From Caprella mutica (lineage: Eukaryota; Arthropoda; Malacostraca; Amphipoda; Caprellidae): a stretch of 64,000 nt of DNA. The notes under the pieces were generated by a model, which saw only the letters and a list, made by a program, of their open reading frames with translations, was not told the DNA's origin and made no database searches. Every line of letters starts with the position of its first letter. Position 1 is the first letter of the stretch. Location of the stretch: NCBI GenBank assembly GCA_947561585.1, contig CANNZV010002541.1, positions 29,994 through 93,993 on the forward strand. Reading direction: 5' to 3'. Shown piece after piece: positions 46,100 to 58,271 of the stretch. A program made the position numbers and the translations under genes.

Positions 46100-47860
46100 G
46101 AGAGAAAGTACAACACAAATTAAGGGGTTGAAAACTTTTTCACTATTGAATTATTTTTTTCATTTTTGGACCAATTATTTGGAAATTTGTTCGGTATATG
46201 TAACTTCGCAAAAAAAACACATTTTATTCATATAACTTTTTCGATTTTAGCTTTAGTTTTCGAAAAAAATGTAGTTATTTTTTAACAAATTTCAAAAGAC
46301 AAGAAGTGTATGAGTGTATATGCTAGAATAAAAAAGAACACAGTTTTGGAATCCTTGGAACATTCCAAAAATAATGTAGAGAGGGATCTTTCAAATTTCT
46401 TTCCTGTTCTTTTATCAACCTTTTTTAATGACAAACTAAAATTTTCAAAAAAAATTGATTTTGAATTGCGAAAAAAGAGAACGAGCAAGATATTTGAAAA
46501 AACTCTCTTAAAAATTGTTAGGAATGCTCCAAGGATTCTAAAACTGTCTTTAGTTTTCTTGTAGCTTGAAAATTCATTGACTTCTCGTCTTTTTTATTGG
46601 GAAATACGCTATGGATGAATTTTGAATGCTATTTTCATGTTATTCTTTGATCTATATGGGATATAAAGGCTTAGTTATCATATTTTACCTGTGAATTACC
46701 TATAATACCGTCATAAATTCCACAAATGCCATAAATATAAAAATGTCGTAAGAATGGCAATCTCACTTTTTGAAAACACTTTTTTATTTTCGGACTGAGC
46801 GTTCTGAAATTTCTACAGTTTCTGTAACTTAGCAAAAGAAACACATTTTATTCGATTAACTTTTTCGATTTTGGATTTAGTTTTTGAAAAAAATGTAGTT
46901 TTTAAATTTTATTTTTTACCAATTTCAAAAGACGAGAAGTATATGAGTGTATATGCTAGAATGAAAAAGAAGACAGTTTTGGAATAATTGGAACATTTCG
47001 AAAAAATTTTAAGAGGGACTTTTCAAATTTTCATCTGGTTTTTCTTTTATAAGCATTTTTTGATGACTAACTAAAATTTGAAAAAAAAATTGATTTTGAA
47101 CTGCGATAAAAAGAGAACGAGGAAGAGATTGAACAAGCCTTCATTTCATTCTAGCATATACACTTTTACACTTATCGTCTTTTGAAATTTGTAAAAAAAT
47201 TAAATTATGTTTTCCAACTAAGAAAGACGAGAAAACAATGAGTTTTCACGCTACAAGAAAACTAAAGACAGTTATAGAATCCTTGGAATATTCATAAAAA
47301 ATCTGTAGATGGCTTTTTCAAAATTCCAGCATCGTTCTCTTTTTGTTGCATTTCAAAATCGAAAACTTTGGATTTTTTTCGAAAATTTTAGTTAGTCATC
47401 AAAAAAGCTTATAATTGAAAAACCAGATGGAAATTTGAAAAAAAAACTCTATACATTTGCTCAAAATGCTCCAAGGAATCTAAAACTGTCTTTGTTTTTA
47501 TTTTAGCATATAAACTCATACACTTCTCGTCTTTTGTAATTTTAAAATATTTTTTTAAAATGGATAAACTACATTTTGTCGAAAACTAAAGCCAGAATTG
47601 GAAAAGTTACATGAATAAAATGTGTTTCTTTTGACAAGTTACATATACTATAGAAATTTCAGAACGATCAGTTCAAAAAATAAAATAGTTGAAAAATCAT
47701 GAATTTTGACCCCCACACGCCCCTCCCCCTCTTTTGGTCGTAAGTGGTCGTACCCTCTCAAAAATTTAGGACATGAAAGCCCACTACCTAAAGACACTTT
47801 TTCAGCAATAAAAAGATATTTGATAATTTGCACCAAAATCGATGAGTTGACCCCTTAAGA
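46100..47860. repeat. foldback region of repeated blocks in both orientations
   Basis: Blocks such as 'acacattttattcatataac' with 'tttttcgatttt' (46215-46250, 46845-46875) recur reversed at 47590-47630, and 'gacaagaagtgtatgagtg' (46300) recurs at 46930 and reversed near 47170 and 47520. The outer edges share 'aaggggttgaaaac' (46118) and its reverse near 47840. Overlapping ORFs at 46282-46564 come from the block and its complement. Probably a decayed foldback transposon or palindromic duplication. Confidence 0.55.
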
Positions 47861-48183
47861 GGGAAAAATATAACGTTACTCCTTAATAATCATTTTAATG
47901 TATCATAAAATCTATAGAACTGCTAATTTGATTAAAACAAAGGAAAATAAGAGAGAAACTCGAACTTCATTTCATTTCCATCTATTTAATCTGTTAAAAA
48001 GTTGGATAGCGAAGGTTGAGTGTGAATATTCTTATAATAATGATAAGTTTATTGAAATAAATTTTTGAACATAAAATAATGCAAATATCTAAATGAACAA
48101 CATATTGAAATCAAGCTTATGATAGACCAAATTGGTCTTTTTATTTAACTAATTATGAGAGAAATACTTTATTTATTTTCTGA

Positions 48184-48610
48184 TAACGGTGGTGTGATGG
48201 ACACCATCTGGGTTATCTCATCATCTGTGAAACCTTATAAAGGTCCACTGTATGGGTTACGTGTGATCAGAATCCTACTCTTTTATCTTATATTTCAGAT
48301 TCCTTTTTGCTCAGTTTATATCTCTCTACTAAATACTCATTGCCATGCCCTAGAACCAACTTGGTTATATGGTTCCGACCTCAGGCCTATGGTCAATGCT
48401 TAACTGTATTTAGGATGAATAACAAGTTTAACTATAACTTTTTAAAGATAATGTATTTCTGTATCCAGCATATATAACTGCACTATGCACTTCACTAAAA
48501 CACTCACAAGTAATTGTCTCACAAACTAAGACTTGAGATTAGATGTTTATCTCATGCGAGTCAAATGGTAACTGATTTTGAATGTTCATTAAACATAATC
48601 ATATAGGTTT
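48184..48610 (-). repeat. diverged solo-LTR-like copy, inverted
   Basis: The reverse complement follows the 35121-35582 LTR throughout (for example 'cctgaggtcggaaccatat', 'tcacacgtaacccata', 'tataaggtttcacag') but is clearly more diverged and lacks the first bases. No internal region is attached. The plus ORF at 48155-48403 is antisense to it. Confidence 0.75.
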
Positions 48611-49670
48611 TTGCCAAAGTTCTACGAATTTATAACAATTGCAGATTTTTTTTTAATTTTGAGTGGATGGGACCTTTCAATTATTTCAAGTCATGTAAAG
48701 AAATATATACTGAACCTTATTGTATATAGTTTGCATATAAGGGGGCTAAACTGACTAAAAAAATTACAAATTTTCAATTAACGTTTTTTTGGCTAGAATT
48801 ATTCTCGAACATTGTCTCTGGAATAATCTGGTATCAGAATAGCGAAAAACGTACCGGACTGCTACAATCGTACGAAAACTGTAGCGTGGTTATCGCAGGA
48901 ATAACCAAACTTTTAAACTTTAGAAGCATTTTCTCCCACTTCTTTTTGTTCACATTCAAAGATCACTTTTTGAAGTGTTTATAGACCGATTTTCATCATT
49001 CAAATTTCAAAGTACAGGGAAATATTGTATCTTCAACTCTTGGGAAGCCAAATTTCGATTTTTTTTTCATTTTTTTATACAAAATATTGGTTAATATATA
49101 TGAAAAGTGAAAAAAAGGGGAATTGTGATTGATTGAAAAAGAAGAACAAAATTCGCAAGAACGCTCACTAACATTTATTCATAAGGAAAATAGCATTGTA
49201 TAGAAAAAAAATTCATTTATTTCTTCTCCAGAAAGTGCGCGTCAAAAATTACCCCAAAAAAGGGCAAAAAACTCGATAAACTCAAAAACTATCAAAAATT
49301 TTGAGTAAGTACTATGAGCAAAACACATTTTTATGTATTTTTACAAATAAATGTGAAGTTTCAGACAAATTGTACTGTAAATAAAAAATATTGGTCTGAA
49401 ATGACCCCTTTAATGATCCTAAAGTTTAGTTCCACTTTATTATGTCAAAACTTAATATCTCCCGGGTGCTGGAGAGGATCTTAAACCTTTAGTTAATTTG
49501 TTTTCAATGATACTTGCAGGGATACTAGTTTGAATACGAGTTCAATTTAATATTCTTGGAAATGGGAATCGTTAGTAAACTTAGAATTAACTATAATAAT
49601 TCTTTAAAGAATGACAGATTATATTTTAGTTTTCTTAGCAGGGAAGCTCTTACCCGTTAAGGTACCAGAG
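48611..49670. other. no recognised gene
   Basis: AT-rich sequence without a feature I can name. Confidence 0.4.
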
Positions 49671-49673
49671 AAA

Positions 49674-49974
49674 AGACTGAGACTGCAGTCACACAGTCTA
49701 GGCCTATGGAATCACATACGACTGAGATTGCAGTCGCACAGTCTAGGCCTATGGAATCACATGCGACTGAGACTGCAGTCACACAGTCTAGGCCTGTAGA
49801 ATCACATACGACTGAGACTGCAGTCACACAGTCTATGCCTATGGAATCACATACGACTGAGACTGCAGACACACAGTCTATGCCTATGGAATCACATACG
49901 ACTGACACTGCAGTCACACAGTCTAGGCCTATGGAATCACATACGACTGAGACTGCAGTCACACAGTCTATGCC
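49674..49974 (+). repeat. 45-bp minisatellite, block 1, about 6.7 copies
   Basis: Unit 'agtctaggcctatggaatca' plus 'catacgactgagactgcagtcacac' (45 bp). In one plus frame it reads MESHTTETAVTQSRP repeatedly; both strands stay open because the period is a multiple of three. No start context or splice sites make it a gene. Confidence 0.88.
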
Positions 49975-50233
49975 CAGGCTTACTGAACCCTGGTACTATT
50001 GTACCAGATTTGGTACTTTTGCTCTCTTGTATTTCTAAAAAATACCATATTAGTACTTTTTCCTCTCCCTAATTACCTCATTTTTCAAGATTATTTTCAA
50101 TTTTTACGAACATAAAGTCAAAAAAAACGTTGGATTTCATGGAAATTTAAGGGTTTTGGTACTTTTGTGTCCAATCTGGTACTTTTTCAGTGTGTAATCT
50201 GGTACTATCAAGAAAATACCTTCGGCAACCCTG
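49975..50233. mobile_element. 259-bp hAT-like MITE inserted in the minisatellite
   Basis: Left end caggcttactgaaccctg and right end (reversed) cagggttgccgaagg are imperfect inverted repeats with CAGG termini. Flanks tctatgcc (49967-49974) and tctaggcc (50234-50241) are an 8-bp target duplication with one difference, a T/G position that also varies among units of the array. The interior repeats 'ggtacttttg' and 'tctggtac' motifs. Confidence 0.75.
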
Positions 50234-50487
50234 TCTAGGCCTATGGAATCACATAGTAGTGAGATTGCAGTCACACAGTCTAGGCCTATGGAATCACATG
50301 CGACTGAAACTGCAGTCACACAGTCTAGGGCTGTAGAATCACATAGAAGTGAAAATGGAGTCACACAGTCTAGGCCTATGGAATCACATAGGAGTGAGAC
50401 TGCAGTTACTCAGTCTAGGCCTATGGAATCACATAGGAGTGAGACTGCAGTCACACAGGCTAGGCCTATGGAATCACATAGCATGAA
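50234..50487 (+). repeat. 45-bp minisatellite, block 2, about 5.6 copies
   Basis: Continuation of block 1 beyond the MITE, same frame and orientation, with 'ataggagtgagactgcag' variants. Confidence 0.88.
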
Positions 50488-51568
50488 GATCTCAAAGTTG
50501 ATATGAAGAGAGGGAAGAGAATCTTCATGCTGTAACTCTAGAGTGAGACTTTGTTATATTTTATTTGACTGCTAAGCAACCGTTCCTTCTTTATTCACTC
50601 ACAATAGTTTAAAATATACATATACACTCAGTTCTAATCTGACAGCATGAACTCTTATTAGAGTTCTAACTTATGAATACTTTAGAAACTTTTAACAGTA
50701 AATTGACAGATTAATTTCAAGGATCCACAATTCTTTATTAAAATTAAATTCATGTTATTTTAAATTACAACAAGGCTCGATCAATAGACGTTGTCGGGCT
50801 GGCGCGTGCATTCGAAGGTGAGTTAGATATCAAACTTCAAGACTAATATTGTACCAACTGTATCAAGAAGTTATTAAAGTTCAAATGCGTGCAAGAGTTT
50901 TCTATTTGTTTAATAACACAATCGAAACACTCTTTACACTTCAGAAATATAAATCACACACACAATTTGAAACTTGAACACAACCTTAGTTGATTGGTTT
51001 GCTATCATTATTTACATATATTATTTTTATAGATTTTTGTCATGCAAAACATATACTATAATAGATAAGACTTTATAAATATTTTACAATCAATTGAGAA
51101 TTACTTTCATTTCAATTTTCACATTTTCTTTCCTCTTTATTGATACTTATGAAATTTAGTGAAGGGTTATAGTTTTGAAATTTTTCATGAGTTATATAAT
51201 TTTTTCTACAGTTTACTTCCAATTTGTCAATAGTATATAGTAACCGCTGGAGACTAAATTACTTCCCGTAATGTGTTTTAAAAAGTGTTATCACAGTATT
51301 GTCTTGTAATAAATTCATCTCTCATCAGATTCTATTTGTCTTCCAAATGAAGAATTGAAAAAAATAATTTGGTTTGCGTTGCCTATTGGAACTGAGATTA
51401 CGATTATATTAATCTTAATCTTCTCATTGGAAATAGAGAGAAATAAGCTTCAGAATGTTTAGGAGCTTTGACCAAATAAAAGGGAAATTAAGTACTTAAG
51501 TGTGATTTCTGGTTCTCAATGATAAAACTAATCAATTGAAAACTTTTTATTTGCTATACTCTATAACA
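50488..51568. other. no recognised gene
   Basis: AT-rich. An exon-like GC-richer patch at 50770-50812 precedes a gtgagt, see rejected items. Confidence 0.4.
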
Positions 51569-52019
51569 TCAAGAATATGGTATCCAGCAGATTTGCCGAA
51601 AACAAATTCACCGATAACTAAATTATTCGCCGAACCTTAATTTTCTGAACAGGATTCTCCGCATACGAATTTGCATAAAAAACAAATTAGCCGTTAATAA
51701 CACTAAATGATCCTTTATTCTGTCTATTCGTTCCAATCCTTATTTATTCCAACCCTACTATCTATCCTTACCTTACTATCTATCCGTACGTACGTTACTA
51801 TCAATCCTTACCTTACTACCAATCTTTACCTTACTACAAATCCTTACATTACTATCATTCCTTTCCTAACTACAAGTCCTTTTCTTACTACCAATCCATA
51901 CCTTACTATCATGATTAAATACATTTGAAAAAGTTCTAATTATGACTCAATTTTACTTTTGCTTTCTAATATCTTGCTCATTGTTATATTTTATGTTATT
52001 TGAAAGTATTAATCGAGAC

Positions 52020-53424
52020 GGTGTCCAGGAAAACTGCCAGGCGGAAAACTGCCGAAGCGGAAAACTGCCTGTCACTTATTGGCAATACTTGTATATTTTT
52101 TGACTTTCTGAAATATTCTTTAGTTATAAACACTTTTTAATTTATAAAAAAACGGCGTTAGTCCTTCTTTAAGAGGTTAAGGGGACATTCATTTTTACAG
52201 TAGTAACTACATAGATATTGGAATACTTAAATAATAATCAAAGAAAAATAATATTTCAACAAATCTACTTTAACACTCAGTAAACCAAACTTGAGTACAC
52301 ATAAGGATTTTATAATTATTGTTCTTAACTTATTTTCAAAGTAACGTTCATTTACGTTTATAGTCCCTTGTTTTTAATTTCCTAATGTTAAATCAACTTA
52401 TATGTATGTTAAATAGTTATTACATTTACATTTTTATCCTCCATGTTTCAACAATTTTCATTTATATGTAAGAAGTATTATATTAATTAATATGCAATCC
52501 AATTCGATCGAGTAAAATTGTAAGAGAATTAGGTAAGTAATAGCAGTTTAATAATCATTGATGTTGAGTTGCAAATTCTAAATATTTCATGAGCATGGAT
52601 CAAAGTTGTTTTATTGTGAGTACAAGAGCTTCCCTACAAACAATTCCATGTGTATACCATGTGGCACTTACACATTTAAATCATGTGTATACCATGCATA
52701 TTTTTGGAAATAGATACCATATTTATTATATGTTGTTTTACGAGGTAATATGGTAAATTATATGTGGTTACCATATGTTATAAGTATGGTATTTAACATG
52801 TTGCTATGAATGTGGTAAATAACACTTGGTAAACACCTGTTATAAGTATGATAATTTACATGTGGATATGATGTGGTGTATACAATCTCTATTTGATATG
52901 ATATTTATGATATGGTTTTGAAATGGCATCACGACATGTTATAATTATGTGTTTTTATGATGGTTAGATTGGTTCAATGTGGATAACACATATTTATACT
53001 GTATTGCCACAATAAAACCATTAAACCACATGGTAAATATTTGTATGCAATAGGGAATTGTTTGCAGGGTTGAAGACTTGTTCAATTCTCAAATTATAAA
53101 CACAAAACGAAATAATTAGAAACAATGAAATTGTACTCTCTCCTTAATACAATTATTCCTTTGTTTCTTTTCTTAGTATTTTCTAAGAAGGGTTATATTT
53201 TCAATTTATATATTGTAATTGATTAGTTACTTTAATATTCATCTAATTATATATTTTATATATTTTTCTAATCAATCTGTTTACATTTTACTATTATTTT
53301 TATTAAAGCGAACGTCTTTTTTTATAAATTAAATGTCATTATTGACTAAACTGATTAAATTGCCAATAAGTGACTGGCAGTTTTCCGCTTCGGCAGTTTT
53401 TCGCCTGGCAGTTTTCCGTGTACC
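52020..53424. mobile_element. middle element of the nest, 8-bp target duplication
   Basis: Inverted ends of about 65 bp consist of repeated ggaaaactgcc units: ggtgtccaggaaaactgcc on the left, and reversed ggtacacggaaaactgcc on the right, each with caggcg, gaagcgg and cacttattggcaat following. Flanks atcgagac at 52012-52019 and 53425-53432 are identical. Length 1,405 bp. No transposase. Superfamily is unclear; GG termini with 8-bp duplications fit several groups. Confidence 0.85.
52632..53069. mobile_element. inner MITE of the nest
   Basis: Inverted ends ccctacaaacaattcc and (reversed) ccctgcaaacaattcc, 438 bp apart. The interior repeats 'tatgtggt..ccatatgttataag' words. The target duplication is not clear (at most TT). 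Confidence 0.6.
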
Positions 53425-53900
53425 ATCGAGACATACATAACTATTAGTTATGCTTATATCTTCACAATATACCTCATGCTTCATTGATTGAATCTAACAC
53501 TTGCATGAATAATTTTGTTAGAGTTAAAAAACATTGATTTCTATCAACCCTTTAATAGTAATGCTATATATGCATATTAATATTCAATATATGCAGTTAT
53601 ATATATGAAATTAGAGAAATGATACGGAATTTCGGAACATAGTATAGTAATAACAATGGCAAATTCATTTAAGAAATGTGTTCTTTTATTTTTGAGGCAT
53701 GAGATATAATAATAATAAACACAAGTTTCACAGAATTTTCTTTCTAATTAAATTAAATTTCATTTCCCACTAATTCGTGTGTTCGGCAAATTTGTCCTTC
53801 GACTAATCCGTATTAGGAGAATCCGCTTCAGAGAATTAGTTTTCGGTAAATGTGGTTTCGACAAATTCGTTTTTGTAAAATCAGCCCAGACTTCAAGAAT

Positions 53901-54394
53901 ATACAGTACTGGTTAAGTGCCTCGTCGATTTTGAGCCGCCCGTTTAATAGCGTGATACGTCACTCACAGAGGATTCAAATTTTTTTTATGGGTTCCTGAA
54001 GAGTCAATGATTAAATTTTATTACTTGAAAAATTAAAATTTTAGAAAAAAATATCATGGCTCAAAATTGATATAATTCACTTGACTCAATTTTGAGCCCA
54101 AATGGATTATTCATTTCTTCAATCTCAATTTTTTTCAAAATTGTACTCAATTGCATGGTACTCATGATACCTTTCGGTAGATATTAATTTTTTTTTAATT
54201 TGATCTCTAAGAATGAGTGTCTCTAAATTGAGGAAATGTTAATCCAGGCTTCAACAATAAGCCGTCAAAATCTTGTATCTAAATGCATGGGAGGTCCGCA
54301 AGTGACATTGATACAAAAGTAATATCAATTTTAAGCCACATTGATTTTGAGCCCGTCAATTTTGAGCCAAGACGATTTTGAGCCACAAATGGTA
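53901..54394. other. cluster of 'attttgagcc' words, no gene
   Basis: The word occurs at about 53930, 54087, 54345, 54357 and 54374 in + orientation, once reversed near 54060, and again at 55860. It resembles the short-motif ends of the neighbouring elements and may be the ends of another such element interrupted by 54403-55505. Confidence 0.4.
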
Positions 54395-54402
54395 CGTTAT
54401 GA

Positions 54403-55505
54403 CATGAGTATACGGGGACAATATGTGAACGCCACGTGCGAACCCCACGTTGTAACAATGTATGGTTCACATTTCCTTGTTTGAACAAAGTTAGACTATA
54501 TATTATGCAATTTCAATTACATATTCGATTATTCGTGTTCGTCACAATGATTTAGGTTCTTCCAATAACGAAATGAAAAAATTATTATGTCCTTAAGCGT
54601 ATATTAATTAAATACAAATTTATACCTATTTTGATGAGTTACACCTCAAAAAATAGTTCAATGAAAATAGGTATACAAGGAATTTTTTACTCGGGAACTG
54701 ATGTAAAATGAGAGTAATCGCATCCGCTAGTTTGCTGTGTCCGCTTGTTTGTTGTACTGCATACTTCATGATTGTTTAATGACCTGGCAGGAGGGTTCGG
54801 GGGGCAGCATGCTTCCCGATACACTTATTTTCGATGGCCTATCAGAAAACAACTGCATATCTGTTTTTTAAAATGTGACCCACAGGTTGCTCCATCCTGC
54901 GCTTCACACAGTCATGTGAACCATACGTTGCTACTACCTGTGAATCACACATACTTTAAGTAAAATTAGAATAGTTATGTCCGCTAGTTTTCTGTATCCA
55001 CTACACTGTTGTATTCGCTATTTTTCTGTACTGCATAAATCATGATTATTAATTGACCTGGCAGGGGAGTTTAGGGGGCGGCACGTCCCCCTATAGACTT
55101 ATTTTCGATAGCCAATCAGAAAACAAGTGCATCTAACTGTAAAATTTCATCGTCGATATACTTAAACGTCATATGATTTTTTACTTTGGATCCGGCCGAT
55201 TATCTACTGATTTTTTAAAAATGTAATCCACAGGTTTCTCCATCCTGCACTTCACAGTCATGACTGTGAACCATAATTTGTTACAACCTGTGAATCATAC
55301 ATACTTTGGATTCGTCAAATTATACTCATATAATTAAATTTATAATAATTATTACGTAATAGGGAGTAATTTATATTGCTGAACACTAATATGTTAACAA
55401 ACTCGCAAAAATTTCTACATAACTTTGTTTAAACAAAAAAATGTGACCCAAAAAAACATCCTGCGCTTCGCACGTGGCGTTCACTCAGGTCCCCGTACCT
55501 TACTC
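54403..55505. mobile_element. 1.1-kb TIR element with internal duplication
   Basis: Left end catgagtatacggggac and right end (reversed) gagtaaggtacggggac, both leading into gtgaacgccacgtgcg, are inverted repeats. Identical 8-bp flanks cgttatga lie at 54395-54402 and 55506-55513. The interior holds two direct copies of a roughly 230-bp block (from about 54728 and 54985, each with 'gacctggcagg', 'acttattttcgat' and 'cacaggtt.ctccatcctg'). No transposase. The ORF at 54772-54963 is not recognised. Confidence 0.8.
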
Positions 55506-55513
55506 CGTTATGA

Positions 55514-56763
55514 GTACGTAGCTATAAGGACAATTTTTTCTCTGGCTCACAGTCGACCTTGCTATAGATATTTCCTCATTTTTGAGTCATACGTCTTTAA
55601 ATGATTTCATAGGTTCATGAAATAAATTAATCAACAACGATAAATCTAATTAAAAACACAAGATGTTTCAAACATAGGGATACGTTTGAACTCTACATCA
55701 AAAATAACTCAGATTATCGCAGTAACTCAACTTAGAACAACTTATGTAGTGACAAATTCTTCGTTCAAATGTACCAAAGTAATTAAAGTAGTCCTCCATT
55801 CATCCATGAACATCGCAATAATTCACAATATTTGAAAAGGAGACTACAGCTTTTATGTAATGTTGATCCTCAATTTTGAGCCAATTCATGATTTGTCATT
55901 CCTATAGATTTAGAACAAAACCATAACTTTGTGGAATATCAATAAACTCGATGAAGTATAAATCGTCTCCAACAAACATCCACTCCCTGAAATCGTTCAA
56001 TATTTCTAGATTAGTTAATACCTAAAAATATTTAAACCGAGAGCATGGTTCAATAAGAACTAAGGTTATCGCAGTAACTCAACTTAGAGCCAATTATGCT
56101 AATTCGACAAATTCTTCGTTCAAATGTATTCAAATAAGTAAATCCGTCTTACTTCGAAACATGAACATAAAAATATTTGAGAGCACTGCAAGATCAGTAA
56201 TAAAACTTCTCCTAGGAGGTGGTTGCACGTCGAGTTTGCCCGAACACACCAATCTCTTTCACTCTTGAAAGATAATACTCAATTCATTAGAGAAGAATGC
56301 CTTAACGTTTGGATAAATTTAATTATAAACATTTTCTTACTGGGTTTTGATTAAAAATAAAAACTTTTTTTTTTGAGAGGTAGGCACCATGATGTTTAGT
56401 CCTCGTCACTTGCTTTATAATTTAGTCGCATCAATAAAATGCCCACAATATACACAAAATATTATACTCCATTTTTACACTGTACCAAGGTGTCTTGTTT
56501 ACTGAAAACATAACTTATGTATCTTCAGTGTCATTTCGTACGGAAAAAACAATTGGAATGCACCGAATTCATTAATGCCTACAATTCATTCATAACTTAG
56601 CTATCAGAATAACTTTACCGAGAGAGGAAAAAATACTATACACACACACATTATTCATTACTATACAATAGCAACAATACATTCAATACAATATACGTAA
56701 AATAGAATTATGGCGTTAATATAAATTTACATTTATGTAAATAATATAAAGGCCTACATTTAC
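55514..56763. other. no gene; one 100-bp direct duplication
   Basis: 55715-55815 and 56070-56170 share 'cgcagtaactcaacttaga' and 'gacaaattcttcgttcaaat' with spacing kept, a diverged direct repeat about 355 bp apart. Confidence 0.5.
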
Positions 56764-56864
56764 CTACATCCTTAATGATCAGCCATGATAATGTTAAATT
56801 ATCAATACAATTATTATTTACTGTGGGTTTAACGTCTGCTTTGGAACCACTACAGGCCATATCA
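56764..56864 (-). CDS. possible first coding exon, unknown protein
   Basis: After the acceptor ttttaaggtcag (exon start 56864) an ATG at 56860-56858 opens MACSGSKADVKPTVNNN and NLTLSWLIIKDV, 32 codons plus one base, ending at a donor gtaaat (56763). Upstream on the minus strand, at 56936, a donor gtgagc ends a probable non-coding exon homologous to the one before the tyrosine recombinase gene. No downstream exon was found, so the product is unknown. Confidence 0.35.
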
Positions 56865-56935
56865 CTGACCTTAAAAATGTAATTTAAATAAAAGCAGTCA
56901 GAACAGAAGTTGACTATATGAACAAAGTCGCTCAC

Positions 56936-57090
56936 TTAAGTTGATGACAACTCTAGTGGATGAAGAAAAGTTACACCGTGAATGTAGTCACTCACCAAGA
57001 AATGTGACTGAATTGGACACAAACACTGGTGGCTACACTCAATTCTGATAGAGGAAAATGTAGAGGTGATAGTAAATGAAGCCTAAGAGT
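56936..57090 (-). other. probable non-coding exon 1 / promoter segment, copy 1
   Basis: On the minus strand this roughly 150-bp stretch matches 61775-61615, sharing 'ttcatttact.t.acctct', 'ttcctctat', 'tgtgtcc' and 'gtgactaca.tcacgg' style blocks. Both copies end at a donor in the same place (gtgagc here, gtaagt there). Reading frames are not conserved, so it is not coding. Confidence 0.45.
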
Positions 57091-58231
57091 CTACCCATCA
57101 CAAATAACTAATACCTCGTAGTAAGAGTAAACCCATCACAAATAACTAATACCTCGTAGTAAGAGTCAACCCATCACAAATAACTAAAACCTCGTAGTAA
57201 GAGTCTACCCATCACAAATAACTAAAACCTCGTAGTAAGAGTCTACCCATCACAAATAACTAAAACCTCGTAGTAAGAGTCTACCCATCACAAATAACTA
57301 ATACCTCGTAGTAAGAGTCTACCCATCACAAATAACTAAAACCTCGTAGTAAGAGTCTACCCATCACAAATAACTAAAACCTCGTAGCAAGAGTCTACCC
57401 ATAACAAATAACTAATACCTCGTAGTAAGAGTCTACCCATCACAAATAACTAAAACCTCGTAGTAAGAGTCTACCCATCACAAATAACTAAAACCTCGTA
57501 GTAAGAGTCTACCCATCACAAATAACTAATACCTCGTAGTAAGAGTCTACCCATCACAAATAACTAAAACCTCGTAGTAAGAGTCTACCCATCACAAATA
57601 ACTAAAACCTCGTAGTAAGAGTCTACCCATCACAAATAACTAATACCTCATAGTAAGAGTCTACCCATCACAAATAACTAAAACCTCGTAGTAAGAGTCT
57701 ACCCATCACAAATAACTAATACCTCGTAGTAAGAGTCTACCCATCACAAATAACTAAAACCTCGTAGTAAGAGTCTACCCATCACAAATAACTAAAACCT
57801 CGTAGTAAGAGTCTACCCATCACAAATAACTAATACCTCGTAGTAAGAGTCTACCCATCACAAATAACTAAAACCTCGTAGTAAGAGTCTACCCATCACA
57901 AATAACTAACACCTCGTAGTAAGAGTCTACCCATCACAAATAACTAATACCTCGTAGTAAGAGTCTACCCATCACAAATAACTAATACCTCGTAGTAAGA
58001 GTCTACCCATCACAAATAACTAAAACCTCGTAGTAAGAGTCTACCCATCACAAATAACTAATACCTCGTAGTAAGAGTCTACCCATCACAAATAATTAAT
58101 ACCTCGTAGTAAGAGTCTACGCATCACAAATAACTAATACCTCGTAGTAAGAGTCTACCCATCACAAATAACTAATACCTCGTAGTAAGAGTCTACCCAT
58201 CACAAATAACTAAAACCTCGTAGTAAGAGTA
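57087..58231 (+). repeat. 38-bp minisatellite, about 30 copies
   Basis: Unit acccatcacaaataactaat plus acctcgtagtaagagtct (38 bp), extremely uniform; the commonest variant is ctaaaacc versus ctaatacc. It starts at the edge of the duplicated exon-1 segment. 38 is not a multiple of three and no ORF spans it. Confidence 0.95.
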
Positions 58232-58271
58232 TAACCTTTTCAGATTGAACTGAGTATTCTGATATTATATT

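Larger units (their letters stand above)
51577..53892. mobile_element. outer element of a three-level nest
   Basis: The ends are inverted copies built from short cgaatttgccgaaaac motifs: ggtatccagcagatttgccg on the left and, reversed, agtctgggctgattttac on the right. Identical flanks tcaagaat (51569-51576 and 53893-53900, possibly extending to tcaagaatat) give a target duplication of 8-10 bp. No transposase is visible. A second element (52020-53424) sits inside. An internal 'cttactatcaatccttac' simple repeat is at 51740-51910. Confidence 0.7.

Noticed and set aside
50770..50812. Exon-like reading KARSIDVVGLARAFE before gtgagt
   Set aside because: Acceptor is weak, only about 15 codons, and no partner exon was found.
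57087..58231. CRISPR-like regular array
   Set aside because: Contiguous 38-bp tandem repeat without variable spacers, in a eukaryotic genome.
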